DNA of 64,000 bases from Arthrobacter sp. MMS18-M83 (GTDB lineage Bacteria > Actinomycetota > Actinomycetes > Actinomycetales > Micrococcaceae). Below the pieces are notes generated by a model that worked only from the letters and a program-made list of their open reading frames with translations, searched no databases and was not told where the DNA came from. Positions 17,237 to 25,764 of the stretch are shown one piece after another; positions within the stretch are counted from its first letter, which is position 1; every line of letters begins with the position of its first letter. The DNA is taken from contig NZ_CP113343.1 in assembly GCF_026683955.1 (NCBI RefSeq), forward strand, positions 186,001-250,000, read 5' to 3'. Made by a program: the position numbers and the translations under genes.

Positions 17237-18202
17237 GTGAATACGCGTACCATTCCGGGAACGAGCGTTGAGATACCGACTCTGGGCTTCGGCGCAGCCC
17301 CCATTGGAAACCTTTACCGGGAGGTCTCCCATCGGGAGGCGGTCGATGCGGTAGTCGCTGCGTGGGACCGAGACATCCGCTACTTTGACACGGCGCCTCA
17401 CTATGGGCTCGGACTTTCCGAACGCCGAGTCGGCGAAGCGCTGGGAGGGCGTCCCCGGAACGAATACATCCTTTCAACCAAAGTGGGCCGATTACTGCGC
17501 TCGAACCCGGCACCGACAGGGCGTGACACCGAGGGCTTCGACGTGCCCGATGATTTGACCCGGGTTCGGGACTACTCCCGCGACGGCGTGATGCGCTCCA
17601 TTGAAGAAAGCCTCGACCGTCTGGATACCGATCGGATCGATATCGTCTACATCCATGACCCCGACGACTACTGGGCTGAAGCCCTGAACGGTGCCGTTCC
17701 GGCACTGGCCTCGCTCCGGGACCAGGGCGTAATCGGCGCGTACGGCGTTGGTATGAACCAGGTCGAAATGCTGCACCGGTTCGTTACCGAAAGCGACATC
17801 AATGTCATCATGCTCGCCGGACGATACACCCTGCTGGAGCAAGGCGCCGCCGCTGAGCTTATCCCAGCCTGTATCGAACGACACGTAAGTATCGTCAACG
17901 TCGGCGTCTTCAACTCGGGATTGCTCTCCAAGAACAGAGTCTCACCCGATGCCACCTTCAACTATGAGCGGGCACCGAAGGATCTCGTTCGCCGGGCGAG
18001 CGAACTGGCCGAAATCTGTGAGGCCCACGGCACAACGCTGCCCGCCGCCGCCATCGCCTTCTCGTTCCAGAATCCAGCGGTCACCAGTGTTGTCTTGGGC
18101 ATGCGCACCCCCGAACAGGTGAAACGGAACCTGGACCTCACGGAGGTACCGGTACCGGACGCCCTCTGGGACGAACTGCGCCATCGCGGCCTCATCCTCT
18201 GA
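17237..18202 (+). CDS. aldo/keto reductase, probable L-fucose dehydrogenase
   Basis: A 321-aa aldo/keto reductase. LGFGAAPIGNLY starts the barrel; RYFDTAPHYGLGLSERRVG contains the catalytic Asp and Tyr, STKVGR the Lys and DIVYIHDPDD the His. The closest described group is the L-galactose/L-fucose (D-threo-aldose) 1-dehydrogenases, which produce the lactone that the preceding gene's product opens. The GTG at 17237 is chosen because GAAAGAGAGCGG precedes it and the open frame further upstream overlaps the lactonase. Confidence 0.88.
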   Translation: MNTRTIPGTSVEIPTLGFGAAPIGNLYREVSHREAVDAVVAAWDRDIRYFDTAPHYGLGLSERRVGEALGGRPRNEYILSTKVGRLLRSNPAPTGRDTEGFDVPDDLTRVRDYSRDGVMRSIEESLDRLDTDRIDIVYIHDPDDYWAEALNGAVPALASLRDQGVIGAYGVGMNQVEMLHRFVTESDINVIMLAGRYTLLEQGAAAELIPACIERHVSIVNVGVFNSGLLSKNRVSPDATFNYERAPKDLVRRASELAEICEAHGTTLPAAAIAFSFQNPAVTSVVLGMRTPEQVKRNLDLTEVPVPDALWDELRHRGLIL

Positions 18203-18239
18203 TTCGTGGTCTCGACTTGTTTCAAAAGGAGGATATTTC

Positions 18240-19142
18240 GTGAGCACAGTGCTTGTCACCGGGGCGACAGGGTTTATCGGATCCAGGCTCGTCCGTCAGC
18301 TGCGTGAAAATCATGACGTTATCGCCTTTGCCAGGGGGGAAGTCACAGAAGCTTCGGTGAGCCTTCGCGGCGACTTCTCCGCTGCCGAGGATCTCGCCCA
18401 GCTCGATGGATACGACATCGACGCCGTTGTGCATCTGGCGGGCGTTACCGGGGGCAGCTCAGAGGAAGACGCCTTCCGTGTCAATGTGGCCGGGTCCCGC
18501 CGGTTTTTCCGGTACGCGATCGACCACGGGATAAATCACTTCGTGGTGGCAAGTTCGATCGCCGCCGCTGGTTGTCTCTCGGATGAATTCCTTCCCTCGG
18601 ACCTGCCCATCCCGGATGACCATCCTGGCCGTGCCTTCGATGCGTATGGTCTCTCGAAGTCCCTGATGGAGTCCACCATCAGGTATTTCGGACGAACTGA
18701 CCCCGGCCTCGAGTTCACGGTTTTCCGCATCGGCGTCGTACTGCCGGAGGAGGCGGAACCTGCAAAACCGGAGGCTCTGCAGACAATGAACCGGCCGTTT
18801 TGCCAGATGGGGACCATCGCCGCATCCGATGTTGTCGACGCCATTGCCCTGGCAGCCACGCACCCCATCGGCCCCGGAGTGCGGCAAATGAACCTCGTCG
18901 CACCGTTGGCCGGAGCCCCCATCCCAACAGCCGAAGCCCTGCGCGCTGTGCTCGGTGCCAAAGCCGATGCCTTGGACCTTTCGTTCTATGAAAGCCCCGG
19001 CAACTCCGATGGCCCGTTGTACGCCGTCGACCGGCTATACCACGTTTATGGTTTCCGCCCACAGGTCAACGTGCGGACAATGCGTAACTTTACCGACGAC
19101 CAGTATCCATATCTTCCCCCAGCAAGGAGCACAAGCCGATGA
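18240..19142 (+). CDS. NAD-dependent epimerase/dehydratase family protein
   Basis: An extended short-chain dehydrogenase of 300 aa with VLVTGATGFIGSRLV at the N-terminus, VVHLAGVTG near 65, VASSIAAAG and the catalytic YGLSK near 140. A GTG start follows the strong site AAAGGAGG. It overlaps the next gene by four bases (ATGA). A step in the core fucose pathway does not require it; it may oxidise or epimerise a related sugar so the operon can use more than one substrate. Substrate unknown. Confidence 0.82.
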   Translation: MSTVLVTGATGFIGSRLVRQLRENHDVIAFARGEVTEASVSLRGDFSAAEDLAQLDGYDIDAVVHLAGVTGGSSEEDAFRVNVAGSRRFFRYAIDHGINHFVVASSIAAAGCLSDEFLPSDLPIPDDHPGRAFDAYGLSKSLMESTIRYFGRTDPGLEFTVFRIGVVLPEEAEPAKPEALQTMNRPFCQMGTIAASDVVDAIALAATHPIGPGVRQMNLVAPLAGAPIPTAEALRAVLGAKADALDLSFYESPGNSDGPLYAVDRLYHVYGFRPQVNVRTMRNFTDDQYPYLPPARSTSR

Positions 19143-19984
19143 AGTTCGCCCGTATTGGTCTGCCCGGCGCCGAAGTGCCTGCCCTCTTTCACGAAGGCAA
19201 GTACTACTCTCTGGCAGGCGTTACCACCGATATCGATGCCGAGTTCTGGGAGTCGGGAGGTCCGGCCGAGTCAGCCGCGGCCTTGGCCTCGGGGTCGCTG
19301 CCTGAGTTGAGTGCGGATGACACTCGTCTCGGTGCTCCGATCACGCGGCCTTCCTCAGTGATCTGCGTTGGAATGAACTACGCCGCGCATGCCGCTGAGT
19401 CCGGGTCCGAACCGCCGGCGGTTCCGATCATTTTCCACAAGGCACCGAATACTGTGGTCGGGCCTTACGACGACGTCGCCATCCCACGCGGCTCGTCCAA
19501 GACGGACTGGGAAGTCGAACTCGGCGTCGTGATCGGCAAGCGTGCCTCGTACCTTGGTTCGCCGGCCGAAGCCGATGAATACATTGCGGGTTTCGTCAAC
19601 GTCAATGACCTTTCCGAGCGTGAATTCCAGCTCGAAATTTCGGGCGGTCAATGGTCGAAGGGTAAGAGTTGCGCGGGTTTCTGCCCCACCGGGCCGTTGC
19701 TGGTCACCCCCGGCGAGCTTGACCACGGCAATCTGCGGCTGCGCAGCTGGGTGAATGGCGAGCCCCGCCAGGACTCATCCACATCCGATCTGATATTTGA
19801 CGTCAACACAATCATTTACCAGCTCAGCCAGTACTTGGTTCTCGAGCCTGGAGACCTGATTTGCACCGGCACGCCGGAAGGCGTCGCGCTGTCGGGGCGT
19901 TTTCCTTACCTGAAAGCCGGCGATGTCGTTGAAATCGAGGTGGCCGGTCTGGGGCGCCAGCGCCAGGAATTCACAGAAGCTTAG
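19139..19984 (+). CDS. fumarylacetoacetate hydrolase family: 2,4-diketo-3-deoxy-L-fuconate hydrolase
   Basis: A 281-aa FAH-fold enzyme that by context splits 2,4-diketo-3-deoxy-L-fuconate to pyruvate and L-lactate. Blocks seen: SVICVGMNYAAHAAE near 77, PIIFHKAPNTVVGP, WEVELGVVIGK (metal Glu pair near 124), NDLSEREFQ and CTGTPEGVALSG near 240. It starts within the stop codon of the epimerase gene and is followed closely by the SDR that would form its substrate. Confidence 0.88.
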   Translation: MKFARIGLPGAEVPALFHEGKYYSLAGVTTDIDAEFWESGGPAESAAALASGSLPELSADDTRLGAPITRPSSVICVGMNYAAHAAESGSEPPAVPIIFHKAPNTVVGPYDDVAIPRGSSKTDWEVELGVVIGKRASYLGSPAEADEYIAGFVNVNDLSEREFQLEISGGQWSKGKSCAGFCPTGPLLVTPGELDHGNLRLRSWVNGEPRQDSSTSDLIFDVNTIIYQLSQYLVLEPGDLICTGTPEGVALSGRFPYLKAGDVVEIEVAGLGRQRQEFTEA

Positions 19985-20002
19985 CCAATGAAGGAGCAGC
20001 AA

Positions 20003-20749
20003 ATGGAATTTGAAGGACTTAAGGCAATAGTTACCGGCGGGGCGTCTGGTATCGGCGCCGCAACGGTGGAATACCTGCAGGACCGTGCGTGTAAAGTCGC
20101 AGTTCTGGACCTGAACCCCGAAAGTGCCCCCGGAGGATCTTTGGGGATTCACTGCGACATATCGAACACTGAGTCAGTCAATGCCGCCGTGGACCAGGCG
20201 GCACAGCACCTGGGCGGTATCGACATCGTGATTAACAACGCCGGAATCGGGGCTCAGGGCGATATCACAGCCAACGACGACACAGAATGGGCGCGGGTAC
20301 TGAACACCAACGTTGTTGGAATCGCGCGCGTGACGCGAGCTGCCTTGCCGCACCTGCGGGAGTCCCGGAATGCCGCGATCGTCAACACGTCTTCCATCGC
20401 TGCCACGGCAGGGTTGCAACAGCGGGCGTTGTACTCCGCATGCAAGGGTGCCGTGCACTCACTCACCTTGGCGATGGCGGCCGACCACGTCGGGGAAGGT
20501 ATCAGGGTGAACTGTGTCAGTCCCGGCACTGCCGACACCCCGTGGGTCGGCCGGCTGCTTGACTCCGCGCCTGACGCGCAAGCGGAGCGCGCCGCGCTGA
20601 ATGCCCGTCAGCCTCACGGACGGCTGGTCGCGGCAAAGGAAGTAGCCGCAGCAATCGGATACCTGGCAAGCCCGCTCAACGGCTCCGCCGTCGGCGTCTC
20701 GCTTGCTGTCGACGGCGGCATGGGCGGCCTGCGGCTGCGTTCAAAGTAA
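20003..20749 (+). CDS. SDR: probable 2-keto-3-deoxy-L-fuconate dehydrogenase
   Basis: A classical short-chain dehydrogenase of 248 aa: TGGASGIGAATVE, NNAGIG, VNTSSIAAT (catalytic Ser) and YSACKGAV (Tyr, Lys). The ATG at 20003 is used because AAGGAG sits eight bases before it and an upstream in-frame ATG at 19988 would place that site inside the gene. Oxidation of the C4 hydroxyl of 2-keto-3-deoxy-L-fuconate is the remaining step needed between the dehydratase and the FAH hydrolase; the assignment rests on that gap. Confidence 0.85.
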   Translation: MEFEGLKAIVTGGASGIGAATVEYLQDRACKVAVLDLNPESAPGGSLGIHCDISNTESVNAAVDQAAQHLGGIDIVINNAGIGAQGDITANDDTEWARVLNTNVVGIARVTRAALPHLRESRNAAIVNTSSIAATAGLQQRALYSACKGAVHSLTLAMAADHVGEGIRVNCVSPGTADTPWVGRLLDSAPDAQAERAALNARQPHGRLVAAKEVAAAIGYLASPLNGSAVGVSLAVDGGMGGLRLRSK

Positions 20750-20839
20750 TCCGAGCTCGCATGATTATTTCTTTCAGGGACGCCGTTTCCGCAGGGGCGT
20801 TTCCCAGCTTTCCACCGACCATCGAGAGGAAGATCCTTC

Positions 20840-21154
20840 GTGACCTTTGAAATGCGTACCTACACATCTACCGAGGGTCGGATGGAGGACCTGCTGACCC
20901 GCTTCCGGGATCACACCCTCCAGCTCTTCACCGACCACGGGATTCAGAGCCTTGGCTACTGGCATCCTGTGGATCAGGACGACGTTCTGGTCTACCTTGT
21001 GCAGCACGAGGGCGACCCCGAGGCCAATTGGGAAGCCTTCAGAACAGATCCCCGTTGGCTAAAGGCCCGTGCTGCCTCCACGGAAAACGGTGAGATCGTC
21101 GCAGGCGTTGAATCCGTTTACCTGAAGTCGACAGATTTCTCCCCCCTGAGCTGA
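20840..21154 (+). CDS. NIPSNAP-type dimeric alpha/beta-barrel protein
   Basis: A 104-aa protein beginning TFEMRTYTSTEGRMEDLLTRF with GYWHPVDQDDVLVYLVQHE in the middle, the pattern of single-domain NIPSNAP (ferredoxin-like) proteins. A GTG start at 20840 follows GAGAGGAAG. It is the last intact gene of the fucose operon. Such small proteins often accompany sugar or aromatic catabolic operons with no proven role. Confidence 0.75.
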   Translation: MTFEMRTYTSTEGRMEDLLTRFRDHTLQLFTDHGIQSLGYWHPVDQDDVLVYLVQHEGDPEANWEAFRTDPRWLKARAASTENGEIVAGVESVYLKSTDFSPLS

Positions 21155-21226
21155 ACAGTGCGGCGTGAAGGTTCCAACCGCGTGTGGGCTCAAGGGCGAG
21201 CGGCTCCCGCTGGTTTCTAAGCGCGA

Positions 21227-21255
21227 CGGCGGCCGTCCGGCTTGGACGGCCGCCG
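21227..21255 (+). terminator. hairpin after the NIPSNAP gene
   Basis: A 12-bp perfect stem, CGGCGGCCGTCC at 21227-21238 with its complement at 21244-21255, and a five-base loop. No clear T tract follows, so termination efficiency is uncertain. Confidence 0.6.
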
Positions 21256-21356
21256 CTGCGGTCTTCGAACAGTCAGAGCTCCGGATGCCCCATGCATGCA
21301 GGTGCCGCTTGACACCAGGCAAATCAGGCCCGGAGAAATCAATGAAGCCATCTCAT

Positions 21357-21720
21357 CTAGGATCTAGATGGGGCTAGGGGAACTGTCCAATACTGTCGGT
21401 TGGATCCCACTAACTCGTCGAGGTCGTCGCCGTAGACCATGTAGTCACCATCCGCGGGGATGAACTCAAAGTCTTTCCAGTATTTGGCCAGAGACACCTT
21501 GGCTACGTCGTTCTCCCGAGTGCTTTCCTTGGCGCCATCATTGGTAGGAAGCGGTGCTGCGCGGAGGACGACAAGGGTGGCGGCCCTCCCGATGGTCCGG
21601 AGTGCTGCACGTAGTATTTCGTGCCCTAGCTTGTGGCCGCGGAATTCCGGGACCACCTCAATCGACGAGACCCACATCAGGTCGCCGCCGATCCCAAGCC
21701 CGAAATCAACCAGGTCCGGC
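21357..21720 (-). pseudogene. GNAT acetyltransferase, C-terminal part
   Basis: LVDFGLGIGGDLMWVSSIEV and VPEFRGHKLGHEILRAAL (acetyl-CoA-binding R-G-x-x-[IL]-G type motif), then NRQYWTVPL at the end. The N-terminal part of the domain is missing: homology ends near 21720, directly against a truncated SDR gene on the opposite strand. Unlikely to function. Confidence 0.65.
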
Positions 21721-21727
21721 CGCGGAG

Positions 21728-22265
21728 GACAGTCGAGGTCCTAGGCCGCGACTTCGGACGGCTGGACATTCTTGTAAACAACGTCGGCGGCCTCATCCAA
21801 CGTTCCGCCATTGGCGACATGGACTTCAGACTCTGGAGGCAGGTTCTGGCCGTCAACTTGGACAGCACATTCCTGATGACTCACTTTGCCCTTCCGCTAA
21901 TCAATAGAGGCGGCCGCATCATCAACATCGCCTCTCTGGCAGGGCGTAACGGCGGACACGCCGGGGCAACAGCGTACGCAACATCCAAGGCTGCCATCTT
22001 TGGCTTTACTCGCGGGCTGTCAAAGGAACTGGCTGCATCCGGAATCACCGTCAATGCCCTGGCCCCGGGCTTCATTGAAGCGACACCCTTCCACGACACC
22101 TTCACGACCGCGGAATCCAAGTCCGCCACGGTCGAGACGATCCCGCTCGGAAGGGCCGGAGTTCCTGAAGACGTAGCCGGTGCGGCGTTGTGGCTCGCTT
22201 CGGAGCACGCGCACTTCGTCACGGGCACAGTTGTTGACATCAACGGAGGACAGTACTTCGCATGA
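21728..22265 (+). pseudogene. SDR-family dehydrogenase lacking its N-terminus
   Basis: Starts in mid-domain at TVEVLGRDFGRLDILVNN and continues NLDSTFLMTHFALP, INIASLAGRNGG, YATSKAAIFGF, VDINGGQYFA. The catalytic Tyr-Lys is present, but the TGxxxGxG cofactor motif and about 80 residues are gone. A frame is open upstream to 21633, but that stretch is the antisense of the GNAT fragment. Its stop overlaps the ATG of the second FucU-like gene, so transcription through it may still matter for coupled translation. Confidence 0.8.
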
Positions 22266-22687
22266 TCACCGGACAACTGACGCATCCGCGCATCATCTCC
22301 GCGCTGGCCGCAGCCGGCCACGGCGCCACCGTCCTCATCACAGATGGGCATTATTCAGCAGCCACCGCCGTTGGCCCAAACGCAGAGACCGCACACCTGA
22401 ACCTGCAGGCCGACTTTCCAACCGTGCCACAGGTCCTGGCCGTCGTTCTGGGCTCAGTGCCCATCGAGAAACTCACTCGGATCACTCCCTCCGCCGATGC
22501 AACTCCGTGTCCTGTTCATTCAGAAATCGATGAGCTAATGCCCGAAGGCATCGAGACGGAATTCGTCGACCGATTCGGATTTTATGCCCTGGCCAGGTCC
22601 GAGAATCTTGCCCTGTGCATTGTGACGGGCGATTCACGGCGGTTCGCGAACGCTCTACTGACTGTGGGCGTCCTCCAGACGAGCTAA
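22262..22687 (+). CDS. second RbsD/FucU-family mutarotase
   Basis: 141 aa, starting ITGQLTHPRIISALAAAGHG with LITDGHYSA and ending RFANALLTVGVLQT, clearly paralogous to the 15925-16350 product and of identical length. The start overlaps the preceding stop (ATGA). Whether it serves another sugar or is redundant is unclear; it was probably the partner of the truncated SDR. Confidence 0.88.
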   Translation: MITGQLTHPRIISALAAAGHGATVLITDGHYSAATAVGPNAETAHLNLQADFPTVPQVLAVVLGSVPIEKLTRITPSADATPCPVHSEIDELMPEGIETEFVDRFGFYALARSENLALCIVTGDSRRFANALLTVGVLQTS

Positions 22688-22752
22688 CACCCAGGAGCCG
22701 GAAGCCCGGCTCCAAACCCGACGACAGGCTCAACAAGTGCCTGAGGAAACAC

Positions 22753-22791
22753 ACCCAAGCCGCTCCGCCCGGTTGGCTGAGCGGCTTGGGT
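22753..22791 (+). terminator. terminator closing the fucose locus
   Basis: ACCCAAGCCGCT at 22753-22764 pairs perfectly with 22780-22791 around a 15-base loop; CTCCCCT follows. It lies 65 bp after the last mutarotase gene. Confidence 0.7.
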
Positions 22792-23215
22792 CTCCCCTGC
22801 GAGCCCGTCGCAGTCGAGCACCCGAGCTATACCTTTCGGTTCCCGACCTTGACCTCTGTCTCATCGCTGGTTTAGGTCGCGAGATTCAAAGTGACGCAGG
22901 AGCATTTCGCCCGACTGATTCGCCGGAACGCCGCTAAGAAGGGTGCTAACCCGTAGTCCCGCAGCTTCTACCAGGCTCTGTCTCTACGCCGTCCCTGGGA
23001 ACGGGCACCCATTCTGGAGGATGGGGCCGCTCCTAGGGGCTGCCCGGCCGCATTCTTCCAAGTGGGCCGTGCCGTGGTTGGTCAGGCGCAAAATTGCTCG
23101 GCGAGGGCCTCGCAGCTTCGTCGAACTGTGTCGTCCCATGCCACGGGGTGCGGCGTGCGCATGCAAATAACTCATACGGGCCCGTTGTGCTCAGGTGCGG
23201 CCAGGGCCGACTCGG
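22792..23215. other. intergenic, possible gene end
   Basis: A plus-strand frame ending at a TAG near 22955 reads FKVTQEHFARLIRRNAAKKGA, which looks like the tail of a lost gene. The rest shows no recognisable feature. Confidence 0.3.
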
Positions 23216-23473
23216 TTACGCGAGGGATAGAAAGAGCTTTTCCAGCTCTTTCCGGTCCAGGCTGGTGTCCTCGCGGGAGATGCATTGCTCCAGGCCGCTG
23301 GCGATGATGGCGAAGCCTGCCCGGTCCAGGGCCTTGGAGACGGCGGCGAGCTGGGTGACGATGTCCTTGCAGTCCCGGCCCTCCTCGATCATCCGTGTGA
23401 CAGCGGCCAGTTGGCCCTGCGCGCGTTTGAGCCGGTTGATCACCGGGGTCAGTTCTGTTGCATCAAGCTGCAT
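23216..23473 (-). CDS. cstR: CstR-like persulfide-sensing repressor (CsoR/DUF156 family)
   Basis: An 85-aa all-helical repressor: LTPVINRLKRAQGQLAAVTR, then EEGRDCKDIV and SGLEQCIS. The two Cys (35 and 64) are 29 residues apart, the same spacing as the sensing pair of CstR, and the His ligand found in copper-type CsoR (H-x3-C) is replaced (S-G-L-E-Q-C). That points to sulfur persulfide rather than Cu(I) sensing. The ATG at 23473 follows AGGAG; an upstream extension lacks a ribosome site. It diverges from the sulfur operon across three tandem operator copies. Confidence 0.88.
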   Translation of the reverse strand: MQLDATELTPVINRLKRAQGQLAAVTRMIEEGRDCKDIVTQLAAVSKALDRAGFAIIASGLEQCISREDTSLDRKELEKLFLSLA

Positions 23474-23508
23474 CGGGCATCTCCTATCGAGGTCATGACC
23501 TCCATCAT

Positions 23509-23566
23509 ATACCCCCAGGGGTGTCTTGCATACCCGGAGGGGTATCTGTAATACTCGGTGGGGTAT
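23509..23566. promoter_or_regulatory. three tandem CstR operators
   Basis: ATACCCCCAGGGGTGT (23509-23524), ATACCCGGAGGGGTAT (23530-23545) and ATACTCGGTGGGGTAT (23551-23566), each 16 bp and phased exactly 21 bp apart, about two helical turns. The GC-rich centre with AT flanks is the known form of CsoR/CstR operators. They lie between the divergent repressor and rhodanese genes. Confidence 0.85.
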
Positions 23567-23592
23567 CCAGCCTGTGTCTTGAAAGGACATCC

Positions 23593-24219
23593 GTGACTTC
23601 CCCCTCCCCTTCAGCCAGCCCCACCTTCACCGCACTGGCCCCGGAAACCCTCGAAATCTGGTTCCGTGAACACCAGGACCTCGTGGTGCTCGATGTACGG
23701 TCCGCGGCCGAGTTCGAATCGATGCACATCCGCGGCTCCTACAACGTCCCCCTGCCGCTGCTGTCCGAACACACCGAGGAACTCGCCGCCCGGCTGGGCA
23801 GCCGCGTTGTGCTTGTCTGCCAGTCCGGGGCACGGGCCGAACAGGCCCGGCAGCGCCTGGATGGGGCCGGCCTCGGCACCCCCTATGTCCTCACCGGAGG
23901 GGTTCCCGGGTTCGCCGCGGCAGGCGGCGACGTGCTCCGCGGCAAGGACCGCTGGGACCTGGAACGCCAGGTCCGCCTCGCCGCGGGCTCCCTCGTGGTG
24001 CTGGGCCTGGCCGGCGGCAGGTTCGTCTCCCCCAGGATCCGGATGCTTGCCGGCGCGATCGGTGCGGGCCTGACCTTCTCGGCCGCGACCAACACCTGCG
24101 CCATGGGCCGGGCCCTGTCGGCCATGCCGTGGAACAAGGCCGCCGCCATAGAGCCCACCCGCGAAACGGCGATCCTGCGACTGCCACGGGCTTCGGCCCG
24201 GCAAAGCCCGGCGGCATGA
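23593..24219 (+). CDS. rhodanese with DUF2892-type membrane segment
   Basis: A 208-aa protein. Residues ~15-115 are a rhodanese domain with loop CQSGAR (active Cys 76), able to carry persulfide. The C-terminal ~80 residues are hydrophobic (LAAGSLVVLGLAG, LAGAIGAGLTFSAATNTCAMG) as in YgaP-type inner-membrane rhodaneses. A GTG start at 23593 follows GAAAGGAC; the longer open frame upstream runs through the operators. The gene overlaps the exporter gene by four bases. Confidence 0.88.
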   Translation: MTSPSPSASPTFTALAPETLEIWFREHQDLVVLDVRSAAEFESMHIRGSYNVPLPLLSEHTEELAARLGSRVVLVCQSGARAEQARQRLDGAGLGTPYVLTGGVPGFAAAGGDVLRGKDRWDLERQVRLAAGSLVVLGLAGGRFVSPRIRMLAGAIGAGLTFSAATNTCAMGRALSAMPWNKAAAIEPTRETAILRLPRASARQSPAA

Positions 24220-24974
24220 TCGCCGCGCTGGCGCTCGGATTGTTGGTCGGCGTCGTGCTCGGCGTCGTGGGCGGCGGCGGGTCGATCATTGCCGTCCCCG
24301 CCTTGGTCTATGGCGTGGGTCTGAGCCCTGCGCAGGCCATTCCCACGTCCCTGCTGGTGGTAGGCGTCTCATCGCTGGCAGCCTTGATCCCGCGGTTCCG
24401 CGAGGGCATTAACTGGCCCGTGGTCCTGATGGTCGGCGCCGCCGGCATCCCGGCAGCCTGGGGCGGCACGGCCATAGGAAGGCTGCTGGATCCGAACATC
24501 CTGATGCTCGCGTTCGCAGCCCTGATGGTGATAGCCGGGATCCGCATGCTGACCCGCACCCGCGAAACCGACGGTTCCTGCAGCACCGGGCCCAACCGGG
24601 CCTTCCGCACCTGCGCCCCCAAAGCCGTCGGCGTGGGACTCCTGGTGGGGTTCCTGACCGGACTCCTAGGCGTGGGCGGCGGATTCCTCATCACGCCAGC
24701 CCTCACGCTGTTCCTCGGACTGCGCATGAAACAGGCCGTCGGATCATCCCTGGCCATCATCGTGATCAACTCCGTGGCAGGCTTCAGCGCCCACGCGGCC
24801 GGATTCACCATCGAGTGGCCGACCGTCCTGGCCTTCGGCATCCCGGCGATCCTCGGCTCACTCGTTGCCGCCCGGCTCGCCCGCCGGCTCAAGGAGAACC
24901 ATGTCCGCGTCTCGTTCGCGGTGCTGATCTTCGCCGTCGCGGCCTGGGTCACGGCCAGCACCGTCACGGCCTGA
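24216..24974 (+). CDS. TauE/SafE family sulfite or sulfonate exporter
   Basis: A 252-aa membrane protein with two inverted halves, each opening with a Gly-rich motif (LGVVGGGGSIIAVPAL near residue 14; LLGVGGGFLITPAL near residue 154) typical of the TauE/SafE family. The ATG overlaps the rhodanese stop (ATGA). In cst operons this protein (TauE) is thought to expel sulfite made by the persulfide dioxygenase. Confidence 0.9.
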   Translation: MIAALALGLLVGVVLGVVGGGGSIIAVPALVYGVGLSPAQAIPTSLLVVGVSSLAALIPRFREGINWPVVLMVGAAGIPAAWGGTAIGRLLDPNILMLAFAALMVIAGIRMLTRTRETDGSCSTGPNRAFRTCAPKAVGVGLLVGFLTGLLGVGGGFLITPALTLFLGLRMKQAVGSSLAIIVINSVAGFSAHAAGFTIEWPTVLAFGIPAILGSLVAARLARRLKENHVRVSFAVLIFAVAAWVTASTVTA

Positions 24975-25006
24975 CACACCATCCACACCCAGCAAGGAGA
25001 ACACGC

Positions 25007-25351
25007 ATGGGCCTGATCAATTCCCTGAAAAAAGTCTTCAACAAGCCCTACAAAACAATCACCGTGGCCGAAGCCAAGGAACTCATGGCATCCGGCGCCA
25101 CCCTGATCGATGTCCGCTCCACCCAGGAATGGCGCACCGGCCGCGCACCCCAAGCCAAACACGTTCCCCTGGACCGACTGCAGTCCAGCACGGCGGGGAT
25201 CCAGAAAACCAGGCCCGTGATCGCCATATGCCACTCCGGTGTCCGCTCCGGGTCCGCAGCCCGGCTCCTCACCGGGCAAGGCTACGAGGCCTACTCCCTC
25301 CGCGGCGGCATGGCAGCCTGGCGCCACGCCGGCGAACCCATCCGCCAATAA
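25007..25351 (+). CDS. single-domain rhodanese (CstA-like position)
   Basis: A 114-aa rhodanese: ITVAEAKELMASGATLIDVR, then AICHSGVRSG (active Cys near 75) and RGGMAAWRHAG. The N-terminus GLINSLKKVFNKPY is amphipathic and may associate with the membrane. The ATG at 25007 follows AAGGAG. Confidence 0.9.
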   Translation: MGLINSLKKVFNKPYKTITVAEAKELMASGATLIDVRSTQEWRTGRAPQAKHVPLDRLQSSTAGIQKTRPVIAICHSGVRSGSAARLLTGQGYEAYSLRGGMAAWRHAGEPIRQ

Positions 25352-25394
25352 CAGCCGAACCTTGCAACCGGCCGAAACTTAGAAGGAGAACCCC

Positions 25395-25691
25395 ACGGCT
25401 GAAATCAGCGTCACCGAAACCGAGCAGCGCCGGGACACCGCCCGGATCCTGGATGTCCGCGAGGACTTCGAAGTCTCCGAAGGCATCATCCCCGGCGCCC
25501 TGCACATCCCCATGGACCAGCTGCAGGGACGACTCTCCGAACTGGACCCTGCCGTCCCTGTCATTGCGGTCTGCCGCAGCGGCAACCGTTCCGCCCGCGT
25601 CGCCGACGCCCTCAACGGCGCAGGCTTCAGCGCCGACACCATGACCGGGGGCATGACCGCCTGGACCCGGGCCGGCCTCCCCACCACCTGA
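25395..25691 (+). CDS. single-domain rhodanese with apparent ACG start
   Basis: A 98-aa rhodanese: AEISVTETEQRRDTARILDV, HIPMDQLQGRL, AVCRSGNRSARV (active Cys near 60) and GGMTAWTRAGLP. The frame is complete and well conserved in pattern, but the codon in the initiation position, seven bases after AGAAGGAG, is ACG; no in-frame ATG, GTG or TTG occurs before the conserved core. Either ACG is used as a weak start, or an ATG has been changed or misread. It sits between the second rhodanese and the thioredoxin gene, so it belongs to the operon. Confidence 0.8.
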   Translation, partial: TAEISVTETEQRRDTARILDVREDFEVSEGIIPGALHIPMDQLQGRLSELDPAVPVIAVCRSGNRSARVADALNGAGFSADTMTGGMTAWTRAGLPTT

Positions 25692-25764
25692 CCCTCCTGC
25701 CCTCATGCCCGAGGCCATGGATCGTTCAACCGCATTTCACCTTTGGAAGGACTCGAACCTGGTT

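Noticed and set aside
22765..22830. GGTTGGCTGAGCGGCTTGGG resembling the start of a tRNA-Ser
   Set aside because: It is the right arm of a perfect terminator hairpin and no cloverleaf can be completed.
24308..25348. 346-codon minus-strand frame opposite the TauE and rhodanese genes
   Set aside because: Spans two real genes on the other strand and has no recognisable domain.
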